A stretch of DNA of 10,454 nt from Candidatus Bathyarchaeota archaeon CG07_land_8_20_14_0_80_47_9 (GTDB taxonomy: Archaea; Thermoproteota; Bathyarchaeia; Bathyarchaeales; Bathycorpusculaceae): NCBI GenBank assembly GCA_002779555.1, contig PEWI01000234.1:1-10454 (forward strand), given 5' to 3'. The notes beneath the pieces were generated by a model. The model worked only from the letters and a program-made list of their open reading frames with translations. It was not told the DNA's origin and made no database searches. A program made the translations under genes and the position numbers. Shown here piece after piece: positions 1 through 6,288 of this stretch. Positions within the stretch are counted from its first letter, which is position 1. Every line of letters starts with the position of its first letter.

Positions 1-584
1 TCAAAGATGACCATTGCACCGCAGTTCATCTTCTCTCCATATTTGACAAACGAAGCCTTAGTCTTGAGATAAGTGACGTCGATGTCATGCTCAATCTCGT
101 CAACCTTCTCAGCGCCCGCCACAGCTTCTGCTGAATTCACCGCTAGCTTCTCTATGCTACCGCGCAGGGCCTGGGCGCAATCAACGAGCCTGCCAGTCAT
201 GCTTACCGTGTTCTCACAAAGCTCTCTGGGAAGCTCAGCATCCGCAAGCATCTCCATGCATCTGGCCGCGTCCTTAACGTGGTCAGCAAGAGTGTCGAGC
301 CTCTTCACGAGGTGCAGCAAATCCTCACGGTAGTCAGCAAATAATGCGGCTCCTTTCGTGAGTTCTTTGAAAACGTCCATCCGCAGCCTGTCCACATCTT
401 CCTCTACCTTGAAGAGGCTTTCGATGCGCTGGGTCGCCTCTTTTTTCTTGCCTTCCAAAATGCTCTTCGTAGCTTGATGAAGCAACGTCACCGTGTCAAG
501 CGCTTTCGATATCTGTTCCTGAGCCAAGTCCAACGCTTTTGTTCTTCGGCGTCTTTCAAACCACGCGTAACTTCTCTTTTCCAA
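1..584 (-). CDS. DUF47 / PhoU-like protein, C-terminus cut by window edge
   Basis: This open frame gives 194 residues before the left edge. It is almost wholly charged and helical, with acidic ExxxD-type motifs typical of the PhoU/DUF47 (TIGR00153) fold: E61-D65 followed by RLRMDVFKEL, D97-D101 in KRLDTLADHVKDA, and E163-D167 in VDEIEHDID. In PhoU such motifs bind metal ions. The family is small and cytoplasmic, usually about 210-220 residues, so only a short C-terminal piece is missing. DUF47 proteins are often encoded next to Pit-type phosphate transporters and are thought to regulate them; a transporter could lie to the left but is not seen. The start is a TTG at 584: an in-frame TAA lies only 18 bases upstream and an AAAGGAG site precedes the TTG by 9 bases, while the next in-frame ATG would remove about 70 residues. 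It follows moaE by 50 bases and could be co-transcribed or use its own promoter. The family call is good; the phosphate role is family knowledge only. Confidence 0.8.
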   Translation of the reverse strand, partial: MEKRSYAWFERRRRTKALDLAQEQISKALDTVTLLHQATKSILEGKKKEATQRIESLFKVEEDVDRLRMDVFKELTKGAALFADYREDLLHLVKRLDTLADHVKDAARCMEMLADAELPRELCENTVSMTGRLVDCAQALRGSIEKLAVNSAEAVAGAEKVDEIEHDIDVTYLKTKASFVKYGEKMNCGAMVIF

Positions 585-593
585 CCTATGCGT

Positions 594-600
594 CTCCTTT
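594..600 (-). promoter_or_regulatory. Ribosome binding site that fixes the TTG start of the DUF47 gene
   Basis: The minus strand reads AAAGGAG here, 9 bases before the TTG at 584. It matches the anti-Shine-Dalgarno end of archaeal 16S rRNA. It decides the start because no ATG or GTG is available between the upstream in-frame stop and this TTG. Confidence 0.7.
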
Positions 601-622
601 TAACAGTACTTTAGCCCATGTA

Positions 623-633
623 CGCTTATAACT
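623..633 (-). promoter_or_regulatory. Possible TATA box ahead of the DUF47 gene
   Basis: The minus strand reads AGTTATAAGCG, just after the moaE stop codon. A start site about 25 bases downstream would fall near 600-605, leaving a leader of about 20 bases before the TTG at 584. This suggests the DUF47 gene can be transcribed apart from moaE. A short AT-rich match in a 50-base gap is weak evidence. Confidence 0.3.
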
Positions 634-634
634 C

Positions 635-1102
635 TTAAACCTCAGAGGCACTGCCTTGCTCAGCCACCCAATACGTCTTGTCTTCGCCCTTTCTCGTCGT
701 AACATATTCCTTCTTGAAAATAGGCGCTTCCTTCTTGTACCTTTCAACAGCCTCTTCCAAAACAGAGAACACCTGCTTTCGGTGGGAGCCCGCGACCAAA
801 ACATACACGAGGTCTTCGCCAACGCTGAATTCCCCGAGCAAATGATGAATCTGAACATCTGTCACGCCTGGCTTCTTCTTCAAGTCCTCACAAATGCTAC
901 CGAACGTTTCATTTGCCTTCTCTTCGTAGGCCTCTAACTCCAACTTCCGAACCTTTTCACCTTTTAGGTTCTCTCCGCGAACGACACCGACAAACACAGC
1001 AATCGCACCGGCTTTTCTGAAGTTTGGCCTATCTTTCGCGTTTCTGATTATGTCTAAAAGGGACACGGCACCTTTTTCGTGGACTCCAGCACTTATCCGC
1101 AT
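635..1102 (-). CDS. moaE: Molybdopterin synthase catalytic subunit MoaE
   Basis: MoaE is the large subunit of molybdopterin synthase. With thiocarboxylated MoaD it adds two sulfurs to cyclic pyranopterin monophosphate to make the dithiolene of molybdopterin, the cofactor for molybdenum and tungsten enzymes. The 155-residue protein is of normal length. Visible family blocks are GAIAVFVGVVRG (32-43), LELEAYEE (54-61), IHHLLGEFSVGEDLVYVLVAGSHR (split at 85-94 and 95-108) and YKKEAPIFKKE (122-132). By alignment to my recollection of E. coli MoaE, R42, H107-R108, K123 and K130 match its active-site Arg39, His103-Arg104, Lys119 and Lys126, so the enzyme looks intact. It lies 51 bases after pxpC and 50 before the DUF47 gene. 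No MoaD, MoaA or molybdoenzyme is in the window, so its link to the 5-oxoprolinase genes may be only positional. The ATG at 1102 follows a weak GGCGGGA site. Confidence 0.95.
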   Translation of the reverse strand: MRISAGVHEKGAVSLLDIIRNAKDRPNFRKAGAIAVFVGVVRGENLKGEKVRKLELEAYEEKANETFGSICEDLKKKPGVTDVQIHHLLGEFSVGEDLVYVLVAGSHRKQVFSVLEEAVERYKKEAPIFKKEYVTTRKGEDKTYWVAEQGSASEV

Positions 1103-1142
1103 GATCCCGCCACTTATGCAAAGAACCGACGCACAGACTTAA

Positions 1143-1150
1143 GCTTTATA
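1143..1150 (-). promoter_or_regulatory. Possible TATA box ahead of moaE
   Basis: In the 51-base gap between pxpC and moaE the minus strand reads TATAAAGC directly after the pxpC stop. A start site about 25 bases downstream would give a leader of roughly 15-20 bases before the moaE ATG, a normal archaeal arrangement. It would allow moaE, and perhaps the DUF47 gene, to be expressed apart from the upstream catabolic genes. Based on spacing and composition only. Confidence 0.35.
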
Positions 1151-1153
1151 GAG

Positions 1154-2104
1154 CTATACTGCTTTGACCAGCATGCGGTTTAAACCGTTGAATAATCTGG
1201 AATATTCGCGCAACCTCTCCTGAGCCTGACTCACCGTGACTTCAGAAAACTCGATCACGTCATTCGGTTTAGCCTGCCCGAGAAGCGAAACGTCAGGAGT
1301 CACTATCACCGCGATCTTCGGATAACCACCAGTTGTCTGAGCATCCCGCATTATCACAATAGGCTTTCCATTCTTCGGAACCTGAACTGAACCATGCAAG
1401 AGCGCGTCAGACACAATGTCTGCCTTTCCCTTGTGCTCTATCAGCGGACCCTCGAGTCGGTACCCCATGCGGTCTGCTTCAGGCGTGACCCGGTATTCGC
1501 TGGAGAAGAAAGTGTCGATACCCTCTTCAGTGAACATGTCAGCCTGCGGCCCGAGCACGGCCTGCACTTGAAAGCGGTGTGTAAATTTGGGCACTAATTC
1601 TTCCGGCATCTTGTACAAAGCATCAAGAGGTTCCGCCTCAAACCCTTCAACGATGTCTCCGGTTCTCAATTGTCTGCCATTGATTCCTCCAAACTCGCCT
1701 CGAACATAAGTCGACCTGCTTCCAAGCACCAACGGCGCCTCTATTCCTCCTCTAACTGTAATGTAGACTCTGCAGCCGCTCTCCATTCTACTGAAGGAAA
1801 CAACATCCCTCTCTTCTAAATTCAAGGTTTGCCACATTGGAACGTCTTGACCGTCTATCTTCGGAGAAACAGCCGCCCCAGTTATGGCAACCTGCACTTT
1901 GGTCAAGACCAAAAGTTCAGGGCCGATCAGAGTTATTTCCAAACCTGCGTCGCCCGGTTTGTTTCTAACTAGAACGTTTGCAGCAGCCAGCGAGAATGCG
2001 TCCATTGCGCCGGAAATTGGAACCCCGTATTTGAGGTAGCCATATCTTCCCAAGTCCTGAACGGTAGTGAAGAACCCGGGTTTTGTTACATTGAAGACTT
2101 TCAT
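1154..2104 (-). CDS. pxpC: 5-oxoprolinase subunit C (KipA-type, biotin-carboxyltransferase-like fold)
   Basis: PxpC is one of three subunits of the prokaryotic ATP-dependent 5-oxoprolinase, which opens 5-oxo-L-proline (pyroglutamate) to L-glutamate in the cytoplasm. The 316-residue protein has the hallmark blocks of the family formerly called KipA or AHS2: KPGFFTTVQDLGR (8-20), GVPISGAMD (27-35), LGSRSTYVRGEFGG (127-140), SDALLHGSVQVP (232-243) and IVIMRDAQTTGGYPKIA (249-265). The length is normal and no disruption is seen. I chose the ATG at 2104 because GGAAGGA lies 9 bases upstream; an in-frame TTG at 2122 lies next to that ribosome site and would overlap pxpB, so it is less likely. It sits 5 bases after pxpB, and its Shine-Dalgarno site lies within the end of pxpB, which points to translational coupling. 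Older names such as allophanate hydrolase subunit 2 or KipI antagonist are less apt, since all three pxp genes are adjacent. Confidence 0.93.
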   Translation of the reverse strand: MKVFNVTKPGFFTTVQDLGRYGYLKYGVPISGAMDAFSLAAANVLVRNKPGDAGLEITLIGPELLVLTKVQVAITGAAVSPKIDGQDVPMWQTLNLEERDVVSFSRMESGCRVYITVRGGIEAPLVLGSRSTYVRGEFGGINGRQLRTGDIVEGFEAEPLDALYKMPEELVPKFTHRFQVQAVLGPQADMFTEEGIDTFFSSEYRVTPEADRMGYRLEGPLIEHKGKADIVSDALLHGSVQVPKNGKPIVIMRDAQTTGGYPKIAVIVTPDVSLLGQAKPNDVIEFSEVTVSQAQERLREYSRLFNGLNRMLVKAV

Positions 2105-2109
2105 CTTCG

Positions 2110-2844
2110 TTATTCCTTCCAAAAGGCACCAGAGGTTCCGTTCAGAATGGCTTCTTCGATCTTCTTGTATTCCTTCTCTGAAACTTGCTGGAACTCTACA
2201 GAGTCTCCCGGTTTAAGAAGTGCCGGCGGGTCCATCTGCGGATTGAAAAGCCTCAAATGTGTTCTCCCGATTATCTGCCAGCCGCCAGGCGCTTCACATG
2301 GGTATATGCCTGTCTGCTTCTCTGCTATGCCGACCGAGCCCGCTGCCACCTTGAGTCGCGGCGTTTCAAGACGTGCTGTCGCTATTTCATCTGCAACTTC
2401 CCCGAGGTAAGGAAAGCCTGCGACGAAGCCTAGCATGTACACTCGATATTCTCTACCGGAATGAATCTGGATAACTTGCTCCTCAGTCAAGCCGTGAAAT
2501 TGGGCAACATAAGAGAGGTCTGGTCCGTACTGTCCCCCATAAACTACAGGAACAACGATTCTTCGAACAGCTTCAAGCTTCGATTCTTTCAACTCGCTTT
2601 CAATATCTTTAACGCGCAACACAAGCTGCTTATAACCTATCTTTGCCAGGTCATATCGGATAAGTAAGGATCGATAGGTTGGAACAAGCTCTTCTACCCC
2701 CTGAATCCGCGCCTTCAGGATTGCTTTGCTCAGAGCTATGACCTTGCGGTTAACATCAAGGTCTATCGTATCGCCGAATTCGACGAGAAGGGCGCTGTCG
2801 CCAAACGGCAAGTATCGCCCCGATGTGTATTTTCCAGTTCCCAT
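2110..2844 (-). CDS. pxpB: 5-oxoprolinase subunit B (KipI-type)
   Basis: PxpB works with PxpC and PxpA as the ATP-dependent 5-oxoprolinase; PxpB and PxpC together are thought to activate the lactam for opening. The 244-residue product carries GDSALLVEFG (15-24), VPVVYGG (98-104), GPDL (107-110), the signature YRVYMLGFVAGFPYLG (133-148) and a TPRLKVAAGSVGIAEKQTG block (161-179) followed by YPCEAPGGWQIIGRT (181-195). It is slightly longer than the about 220 residues of enterobacterial PxpB, mainly in a charged C-terminal tail. The start is uncertain: ATG at 2844 is chosen, but GTG at 2847 and TTG at 2856 are in frame and none has a strong ribosome site. The gene follows pxpA by 19 bases, so reinitiation after pxpA translation is plausible. 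KipI in Bacillus inhibits the sporulation kinase KinA, but that role would not apply here. Confidence 0.92.
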   Translation of the reverse strand: MGTGKYTSGRYLPFGDSALLVEFGDTIDLDVNRKVIALSKAILKARIQGVEELVPTYRSLLIRYDLAKIGYKQLVLRVKDIESELKESKLEAVRRIVVPVVYGGQYGPDLSYVAQFHGLTEEQVIQIHSGREYRVYMLGFVAGFPYLGEVADEIATARLETPRLKVAAGSVGIAEKQTGIYPCEAPGGWQIIGRTHLRLFNPQMDPPALLKPGDSVEFQQVSEKEYKKIEEAILNGTSGAFWKE

Positions 2845-2863
2845 CACAAAGCCCAATGTGTAA

Positions 2864-3637
2864 TTAAAGGAAGTTGCCTACTGGAATCACTTCAATCCCT
2901 TTCTCAATCAATCCCTTTTTCAGTGCCTGTGCAAGTCTCACAGCCGCAGGAGTGTCGCCATGTACACAGATTGTGTGCACTTCACCCAAGCTCGCAACTT
3001 CGCCGTCCACAGCAATTACGGTTCCGTCTTTGGTTACTCTGACAGCTCTTTCGACCACTTTGCGAGGGTCCTGAATCACTGCGTTCGGCTGTTTTCTTGA
3101 AACTAGACTTCCATCCGAATTATAGGTTCTGTCGGCGAAAAACTCGTGGGCGACTTTCAGTCCCTTTCTGGTTGCAGTTTTGGCTAAAACAGAGTTTGGA
3201 GGTGCGAAGACTATCAGACCTTCGTCTAATGCGCGGACGGCTTCCACGATAGCCTTGGACAGGTTTTCGTCTTTTGCCGCAGTGTTGTATAGGGCTCCAT
3301 GAGGTTTTACATGTTGGAGTTTTACGTTGACTGCTTTTGCGAACCCATGAAGGGCACTTACTTGGTAGACGGTGTAGTTCATGGCCTCTTCCGAGGTTAG
3401 CTGCATTTCTCTTCTTCCGAAACCCATAATGTCCGGATACCCTGGGTGTGCTCCGACCGCGACTCTGTGCTTCTTGGCAAGATTGATTGTTCGCGCCATT
3501 GTGACCGGGTCTCCAGCGTGGAATCCGCATGCGACGTTTACCGAAGTTATGTAGGGCATTGTTTTTGCGTCGTTCCCGACGGTGAATTCTCCGTAGCTCT
3601 CGCCTAAGTCGCAGTTGATGTCGATTTTGGGTTTCAT
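2864..3637 (-). CDS. pxpA: 5-oxoprolinase subunit A (LamB/YcsF family)
   Basis: PxpA is the LamB/YcsF-family subunit of the ATP-dependent 5-oxoprolinase that converts pyroglutamate to glutamate. The 257-residue protein shows the full family pattern: IDINCDLGESYG (5-16), NVACGFHAGD (34-43), GAHPGYPDIMGFGRR (62-76), HVKPHGALYN (109-118), FADRTY (167-172) and CVHGDTPAAVRLA (224-236). The conserved Asp, His and Glu residues of these blocks are all kept, so the protein is expected to be active. The ATG at 3637 is preferred because GGAG lies 6 bases before it; an ATG at 3643 abuts that site and a TTG at 3649 is upstream of it. It is the first of three consecutive pxp genes and follows the DapB-like dehydrogenase gene by 26 bases. 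Pyroglutamate forms spontaneously from glutamine and glutamate and from N-terminal pyroglutamyl peptides, so the enzyme can serve repair as well as growth on peptides. Confidence 0.95.
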   Translation of the reverse strand: MKPKIDINCDLGESYGEFTVGNDAKTMPYITSVNVACGFHAGDPVTMARTINLAKKHRVAVGAHPGYPDIMGFGRREMQLTSEEAMNYTVYQVSALHGFAKAVNVKLQHVKPHGALYNTAAKDENLSKAIVEAVRALDEGLIVFAPPNSVLAKTATRKGLKVAHEFFADRTYNSDGSLVSRKQPNAVIQDPRKVVERAVRVTKDGTVIAVDGEVASLGEVHTICVHGDTPAAVRLAQALKKGLIEKGIEVIPVGNFL

Positions 3638-3663
3638 AGACATCTCCAAGGTAGAAGATAGTT

Positions 3664-4695
3664 TTATGTGGAAATGTATTTTGCCATGTTTTCAACTGCG
3701 GCTGATGGGACAGGTAAGTCCTTCATGGTAAGTAAGCCGGGCGGCGCGTTAATGACTTTGGGAATCGAGTTGACAACCATCGCGACTGTTCCTATGTCTC
3801 CGTGAACGCAGGGCTGAATCTTCTGCTTAATGTTGGGAACACCTTTAATGGTTATGGCATCATACTCATCTTCAGCTCCTATGTACGCCTGGAAATCAAG
3901 TACTATTACCTCTTTGCCTTTCATGATGCCTTTTGCCTTTTGTCTCAAACCTGCTGCTTGTCCCGCCTTGACCTTTATATCCTTGCCTTCAACTGGTTTC
4001 TCGGCGACAACTGGCTCAGCATGCTCGATCACTATCTCGTCCAGCTTCCAAGCCAATGCGCCTGCAATCATTGCGATGGATTGTTCAAGTCCAACGTGCC
4101 CTGTAATCTGCTTCTTTTCAATTTTCTGCTGGAATTCCTCAACTGTCAGACCTGCTCCTATCTTTTTCTGGAATGGCACACGCCTGGTTGCGGCGTTCAT
4201 GACTCTGACCGCTTCGATTTTCTCTATTTTTTGGCAAGCTGCAGTGAGTGCTATTACAAGCGTGTCCATCAGGAAGCCGGGGTTTATGCCCGTGCCCAAG
4301 ACCGTTACGTCATGCTTTTTGGCCAGAGCGTCAAGCTTTTTGGCGAACTCCGGCTCAGACGTGCATGGGTATGAAAGCTCTTCACACGTTGACACTACGT
4401 TAACACCGTGCTCCACGATTGAGGCGATCTGAGGATACGTGTCTCTAAGGTAGGAGGATGTTGCGTGAACTGCAATGTCTGCATCTGCCTTCGAAAGCAC
4501 AGCGCCCAAGTCGTCTGAAACCTTTACTGCAAGCTTTTTCTCAAGCCCGAGGACTTCGCCTAAGTCTTTGTTGACCTTGTTCTTGTCAACGTCCACTGCT
4601 CCCACGATGTCTATATCTTCTTTTTCAAGCAAGAACTTCGCAATCATACTGCCGACGGCACCGACGCCGTATGAAATGACTCTCACCTTTCTCAT
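3664..4695 (-). CDS. DapB-fold NAD(P)-dependent dehydrogenase, 2,4-diaminopentanoate dehydrogenase-like
   Basis: This 343-residue protein has an N-terminal Rossmann nucleotide-binding site, SYGVGAVGS (8-16), with an acidic residue near the end of the second strand (VDVD, 34-37) that favours NAD. It also has GTGINPGFLMD (134-144) and a C-terminal block HGDIGTVAMVVNSIPKVI (298-315) followed by NAPPGLLTMKDLP (316-328). The last block is characteristic of 2,4-diaminopentanoate dehydrogenase (Ord), the clostridial ornithine-fermentation enzyme, rather than of true dihydrodipicolinate reductase, which is about 250-270 residues and has a different His-Lys catalytic motif. The other ornithine pathway genes (ortA, ortB, the aminomutase) are absent, so the substrate is open; a related amino acid or imine is possible. 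The ATG at 4695 is preceded by AAAGGAAGG. It heads the pxpABC operon, with 26 bases between it and pxpA, which suggests a linked role in amino-acid breakdown. Family confidence is good, exact reaction low. Confidence 0.75.
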   Translation of the reverse strand: MRKVRVISYGVGAVGSMIAKFLLEKEDIDIVGAVDVDKNKVNKDLGEVLGLEKKLAVKVSDDLGAVLSKADADIAVHATSSYLRDTYPQIASIVEHGVNVVSTCEELSYPCTSEPEFAKKLDALAKKHDVTVLGTGINPGFLMDTLVIALTAACQKIEKIEAVRVMNAATRRVPFQKKIGAGLTVEEFQQKIEKKQITGHVGLEQSIAMIAGALAWKLDEIVIEHAEPVVAEKPVEGKDIKVKAGQAAGLRQKAKGIMKGKEVIVLDFQAYIGAEDEYDAITIKGVPNIKQKIQPCVHGDIGTVAMVVNSIPKVINAPPGLLTMKDLPVPSAAVENMAKYIST

Positions 4696-4738
4696 CGCGA
4701 CCTTCCTTTGGTTTAGATTCTTTATTGTGCTTGACCTA

Positions 4739-4746
4739 GATAAAAA
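4739..4746 (-). promoter_or_regulatory. Candidate TATA box for the leftward (dehydrogenase-pxpABC) operon
   Basis: The minus strand reads TTTTTATC here, 44 bases ahead of the ATG at 4695. A start about 25 bases downstream would give a leader of about 20 bases that includes the AAAGGAAGG ribosome site. An alternative AATAAAGA element nearer the gene (about 4720-4726) would give a nearly leaderless message. The region lacks a clear purine-rich BRE, so confidence is modest. Confidence 0.4.
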
Positions 4747-4786
4747 TAAGACGCCTGAATCGTCGCCATTTTTGAACGCATGGCCA

Positions 4787-4810
4787 AAACCTTTACGTTT
4801 GTAAAGTTTT
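4787..4810. promoter_or_regulatory. Inverted repeat overlapping the rightward promoter, candidate operator
   Basis: The six-base arms CTTTAC (4791-4796) and GTAAAG (4801-4806) are perfect reverse complements around a GTTT spacer. After one mismatch (4790 with 4807) three more A-T pairs extend the dyad to 4787-4810. It covers the BRE position and the first bases of the TATA-like element of the rightward operon, where a bound dimeric regulator would block TBP and TFB. It lies in the region shared by both operons. A transcribed hairpin is unlikely because it sits upstream of the expected start site. No regulator gene is present in the window. Confidence 0.45.
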
Positions 4811-4815
4811 ATATC
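4807..4815 (+). promoter_or_regulatory. Candidate archaeal TATA box for the rightward Hdr-Kor operon
   Basis: The plus strand reads TTTTATATC, preceded by the purine-containing GTAAAG that could act as BRE. The element is 36-44 bases ahead of the TTG at 4851, so transcription starting about 25 bases downstream would yield a short leader of roughly 15-20 bases ending in the AGGAGGG ribosome site. It is the best promoter match in the window. Confidence 0.6.
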
Positions 4816-4835
4816 TGTCTGAAACTTTTCTACTT

Positions 4836-4842
4836 AGGAGGG
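4836..4842 (+). promoter_or_regulatory. Strong ribosome binding site fixing a TTG start
   Basis: AGGAGGG lies 8 bases before the TTG at 4851. It is a near-perfect Shine-Dalgarno site and is the reason for choosing the TTG, which also places the whole cysteine-rich N-terminal domain in the protein. Confidence 0.75.
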
Positions 4843-4850
4843 CTGCCAGC

Positions 4851-6284
4851 TTGGAGACGACAAAAACCACAAACCTCAAAGCGACTCTCGAGCAAATACT
4901 GGACACTGAAAAACTCAAATACTGCTTTGATTGCGGTATCTGCACGGCCAGTTGTTCAATGGCTGAGCTGCTGGGGAAGGACTACAACCCGAGAAGACTC
5001 TTGGAAAGGATCGTCCTAGATCCTGACAGTGTGTTGTCTTCGGAAGAACTTTGGCTCTGCGCCTGGTGCTATCGCTGTTATAAACGATGCCCCCAAGCTT
5101 TGAAGGTGCCCGAAATATTCTTGTTAATGCGCACGATCAGCGCAAAACGAGGAAATTTTCAAGCATCTGAAAAGGCGTTCAAAATAATCGTGGAAAAGGT
5201 TCCTCTACCGTTCATTACAACTTTGGTCTGTTTTCATCCCGAGCGCGCTGGATTGGATAGGAAGAAAGTGATGGAAAAGATCGAAGAGCTTTCGAGGGAA
5301 GATTCAAAACGTAGGAAGAAAAGGAAGGCAGCACGCGCTTCGGGCGAAAAGGTTGCAGTTGTAGGTTCTGGACCTGCGGGTCTCACAGTTGCGTCTGAGC
5401 TCAGTCGCAGAGGATTCCACGCCACGGTTTTTGAATCGCTTCCAGAACCGGGCGGGATGTTGAGGAAATGCATACCTGAAAATCGTCTGCCGAGGCAGGT
5501 CTTGGACAAGGAGATTCAGCTTGTAGAAGACGTGGGCGTGGAAATAAGAACCGGTGTAGTTGTCGGCAAAGACTTGAGTTTTGAGGATTTGTCGAAGGAT
5601 GGATTCCACGCCATATTTATCGGGACAGGTGCTCACAAGAGCCAGAAACTGAAGATGGAAGGAGTAGATCTGAAAGGCGTAGTTCACGCGCTCGGCTTCT
5701 TGTGGAGTGTTCATTCTGATAATAAGGTGGAAGTCGGCAAGAATATTGTTGTGATTGGAGGTGGGAATGTTGCAGTGGACGCTGCAAGAACCGCCTTGAA
5801 CCTTGGAGCAAAAGATGTAACCATTCTCTATCGACGGTCAAGGGACGAGATGCCTGCGAACCCATGGGAAGTCAAAGAGGCTGAAGAAGCTGGCGTGAAA
5901 ATCGAGTTTCTGGTCGCGCCTGTGAGGATATTGGGAGAGGGGACAGTTTCGGCGATAGAATGCGTTCGCACACAGTTGGGCGAACCAGACGAAACAGGCA
6001 GAAGGAAAGCCGTTCCGATTGAGGGGTCAGCGTTTAAGCGCGAAGCAGACATGGTGATTCTGGCAATCGGCGAAGCCCCAGACCTAGAATTCCTGCCGAA
6101 GGAAATAGAACTGAATGAAGATGGCTCGCTCTGGGTCAACCCGGTTACTATGGAAACGAGTATGCAAGGCATTTTTGCCGGCGGAGACGCTGTAACTGGG
6201 CCCGCGTCGGTGATTGAGGCCATTTGCGCTGGAAAACAGGCTGCAGAATCAATTGTGAGCTACCTGAAATCTCGCGAGGGATAA
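4851..6284 (+). CDS. HdrC-like ferredoxin domain fused to GltD/NfnB-like FAD-NAD(P)H oxidoreductase
   Basis: This 477-residue cytoplasmic protein joins two modules. Residues 25-35 (CFDCGICTASC) and 70-80 (CAWCYRCYKRC, then P81) are two C-x2-C-x2-C-x3-C sites for [4Fe-4S] clusters in the arrangement of HdrC. Residues about 130-165 are a charged linker. Residues 166-477 are a GltD/NfnB-type flavoprotein: FAD site VGSGPAGL (171-178), GGML (201-204), second Rossmann site IGGGNVAVDAA (302-312), YRRSRDEMPA (327-336) and closing FAD motif FAGGDAVTGPASV (442-454). The paired arginines after the second Rossmann strand are those that hold the NADPH phosphate in relatives, so NADPH is the likelier partner. 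The expected role is electron transfer between NAD(P)H and the HdrA encoded next, with the N-terminal clusters as the wire. It opens the Hdr-Kor operon, 4 bases before hdrA. The start is a TTG with a strong AGGAGGG site. The N-terminal domain differs from the ferredoxin-like domain of classical GltD. No membrane segment is seen. Confidence 0.85.
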   Translation: METTKTTNLKATLEQILDTEKLKYCFDCGICTASCSMAELLGKDYNPRRLLERIVLDPDSVLSSEELWLCAWCYRCYKRCPQALKVPEIFLLMRTISAKRGNFQASEKAFKIIVEKVPLPFITTLVCFHPERAGLDRKKVMEKIEELSREDSKRRKKRKAARASGEKVAVVGSGPAGLTVASELSRRGFHATVFESLPEPGGMLRKCIPENRLPRQVLDKEIQLVEDVGVEIRTGVVVGKDLSFEDLSKDGFHAIFIGTGAHKSQKLKMEGVDLKGVVHALGFLWSVHSDNKVEVGKNIVVIGGGNVAVDAARTALNLGAKDVTILYRRSRDEMPANPWEVKEAEEAGVKIEFLVAPVRILGEGTVSAIECVRTQLGEPDETGRRKAVPIEGSAFKREADMVILAIGEAPDLEFLPKEIELNEDGSLWVNPVTMETSMQGIFAGGDAVTGPASVIEAICAGKQAAESIVSYLKSREG

Positions 6285-6288
6285 GCGA

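Noticed and set aside
73..333. 86-codon open frame on the plus strand near the left edge
   Set aside because: It is antisense to the DUF47 gene and gives a low-complexity serine and alanine-rich product.
586..937. Small open frames on both strands over moaE
   Set aside because: They overlap the well-supported moaE frame and carry no recognisable features.
1154..2844. Call of pxpB and pxpC as allophanate hydrolase or KipI/KipA sporulation regulators
   Set aside because: The adjacent pxpA makes the 5-oxoprolinase set complete, and neither urea carboxylase nor sporulation genes are present.
3120..3695. 191-codon open frame on the minus strand
   Set aside because: It is a shifted frame of pxpA with an arginine-rich, motif-free product; the pxpA frame itself is intact throughout.
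3802..4432. Two open frames of 190 and 200 codons on the plus strand
   Set aside because: Both lie opposite the dehydrogenase gene, whose reading frame has clear family motifs. Their products show no motif, and they lack ribosome sites and promoters.
3664..4695. Call as dihydrodipicolinate reductase (DapB) for lysine synthesis
   Set aside because: The protein is about 70-90 residues longer than DapB, lacks the expected catalytic pattern, has an Ord-type C-terminal block and is not near other dap genes.
4750..4764. Short inverted repeat GACG...CGTC in the intergenic region
   Set aside because: Four-base arms around a seven-base spacer are expected by chance in a region of this length.
5304..6223. 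Several minus-strand open frames of 80-136 codons
   Set aside because: They are antisense to the HdrC-GltD fusion gene and have no motifs or ribosome sites.
4851..6284. Call as glutamate synthase small subunit GltD
   Set aside because: No GltB is present, and the N-terminal cluster domain has the HdrC cysteine arrangement, so an Hdr-linked role fits better.
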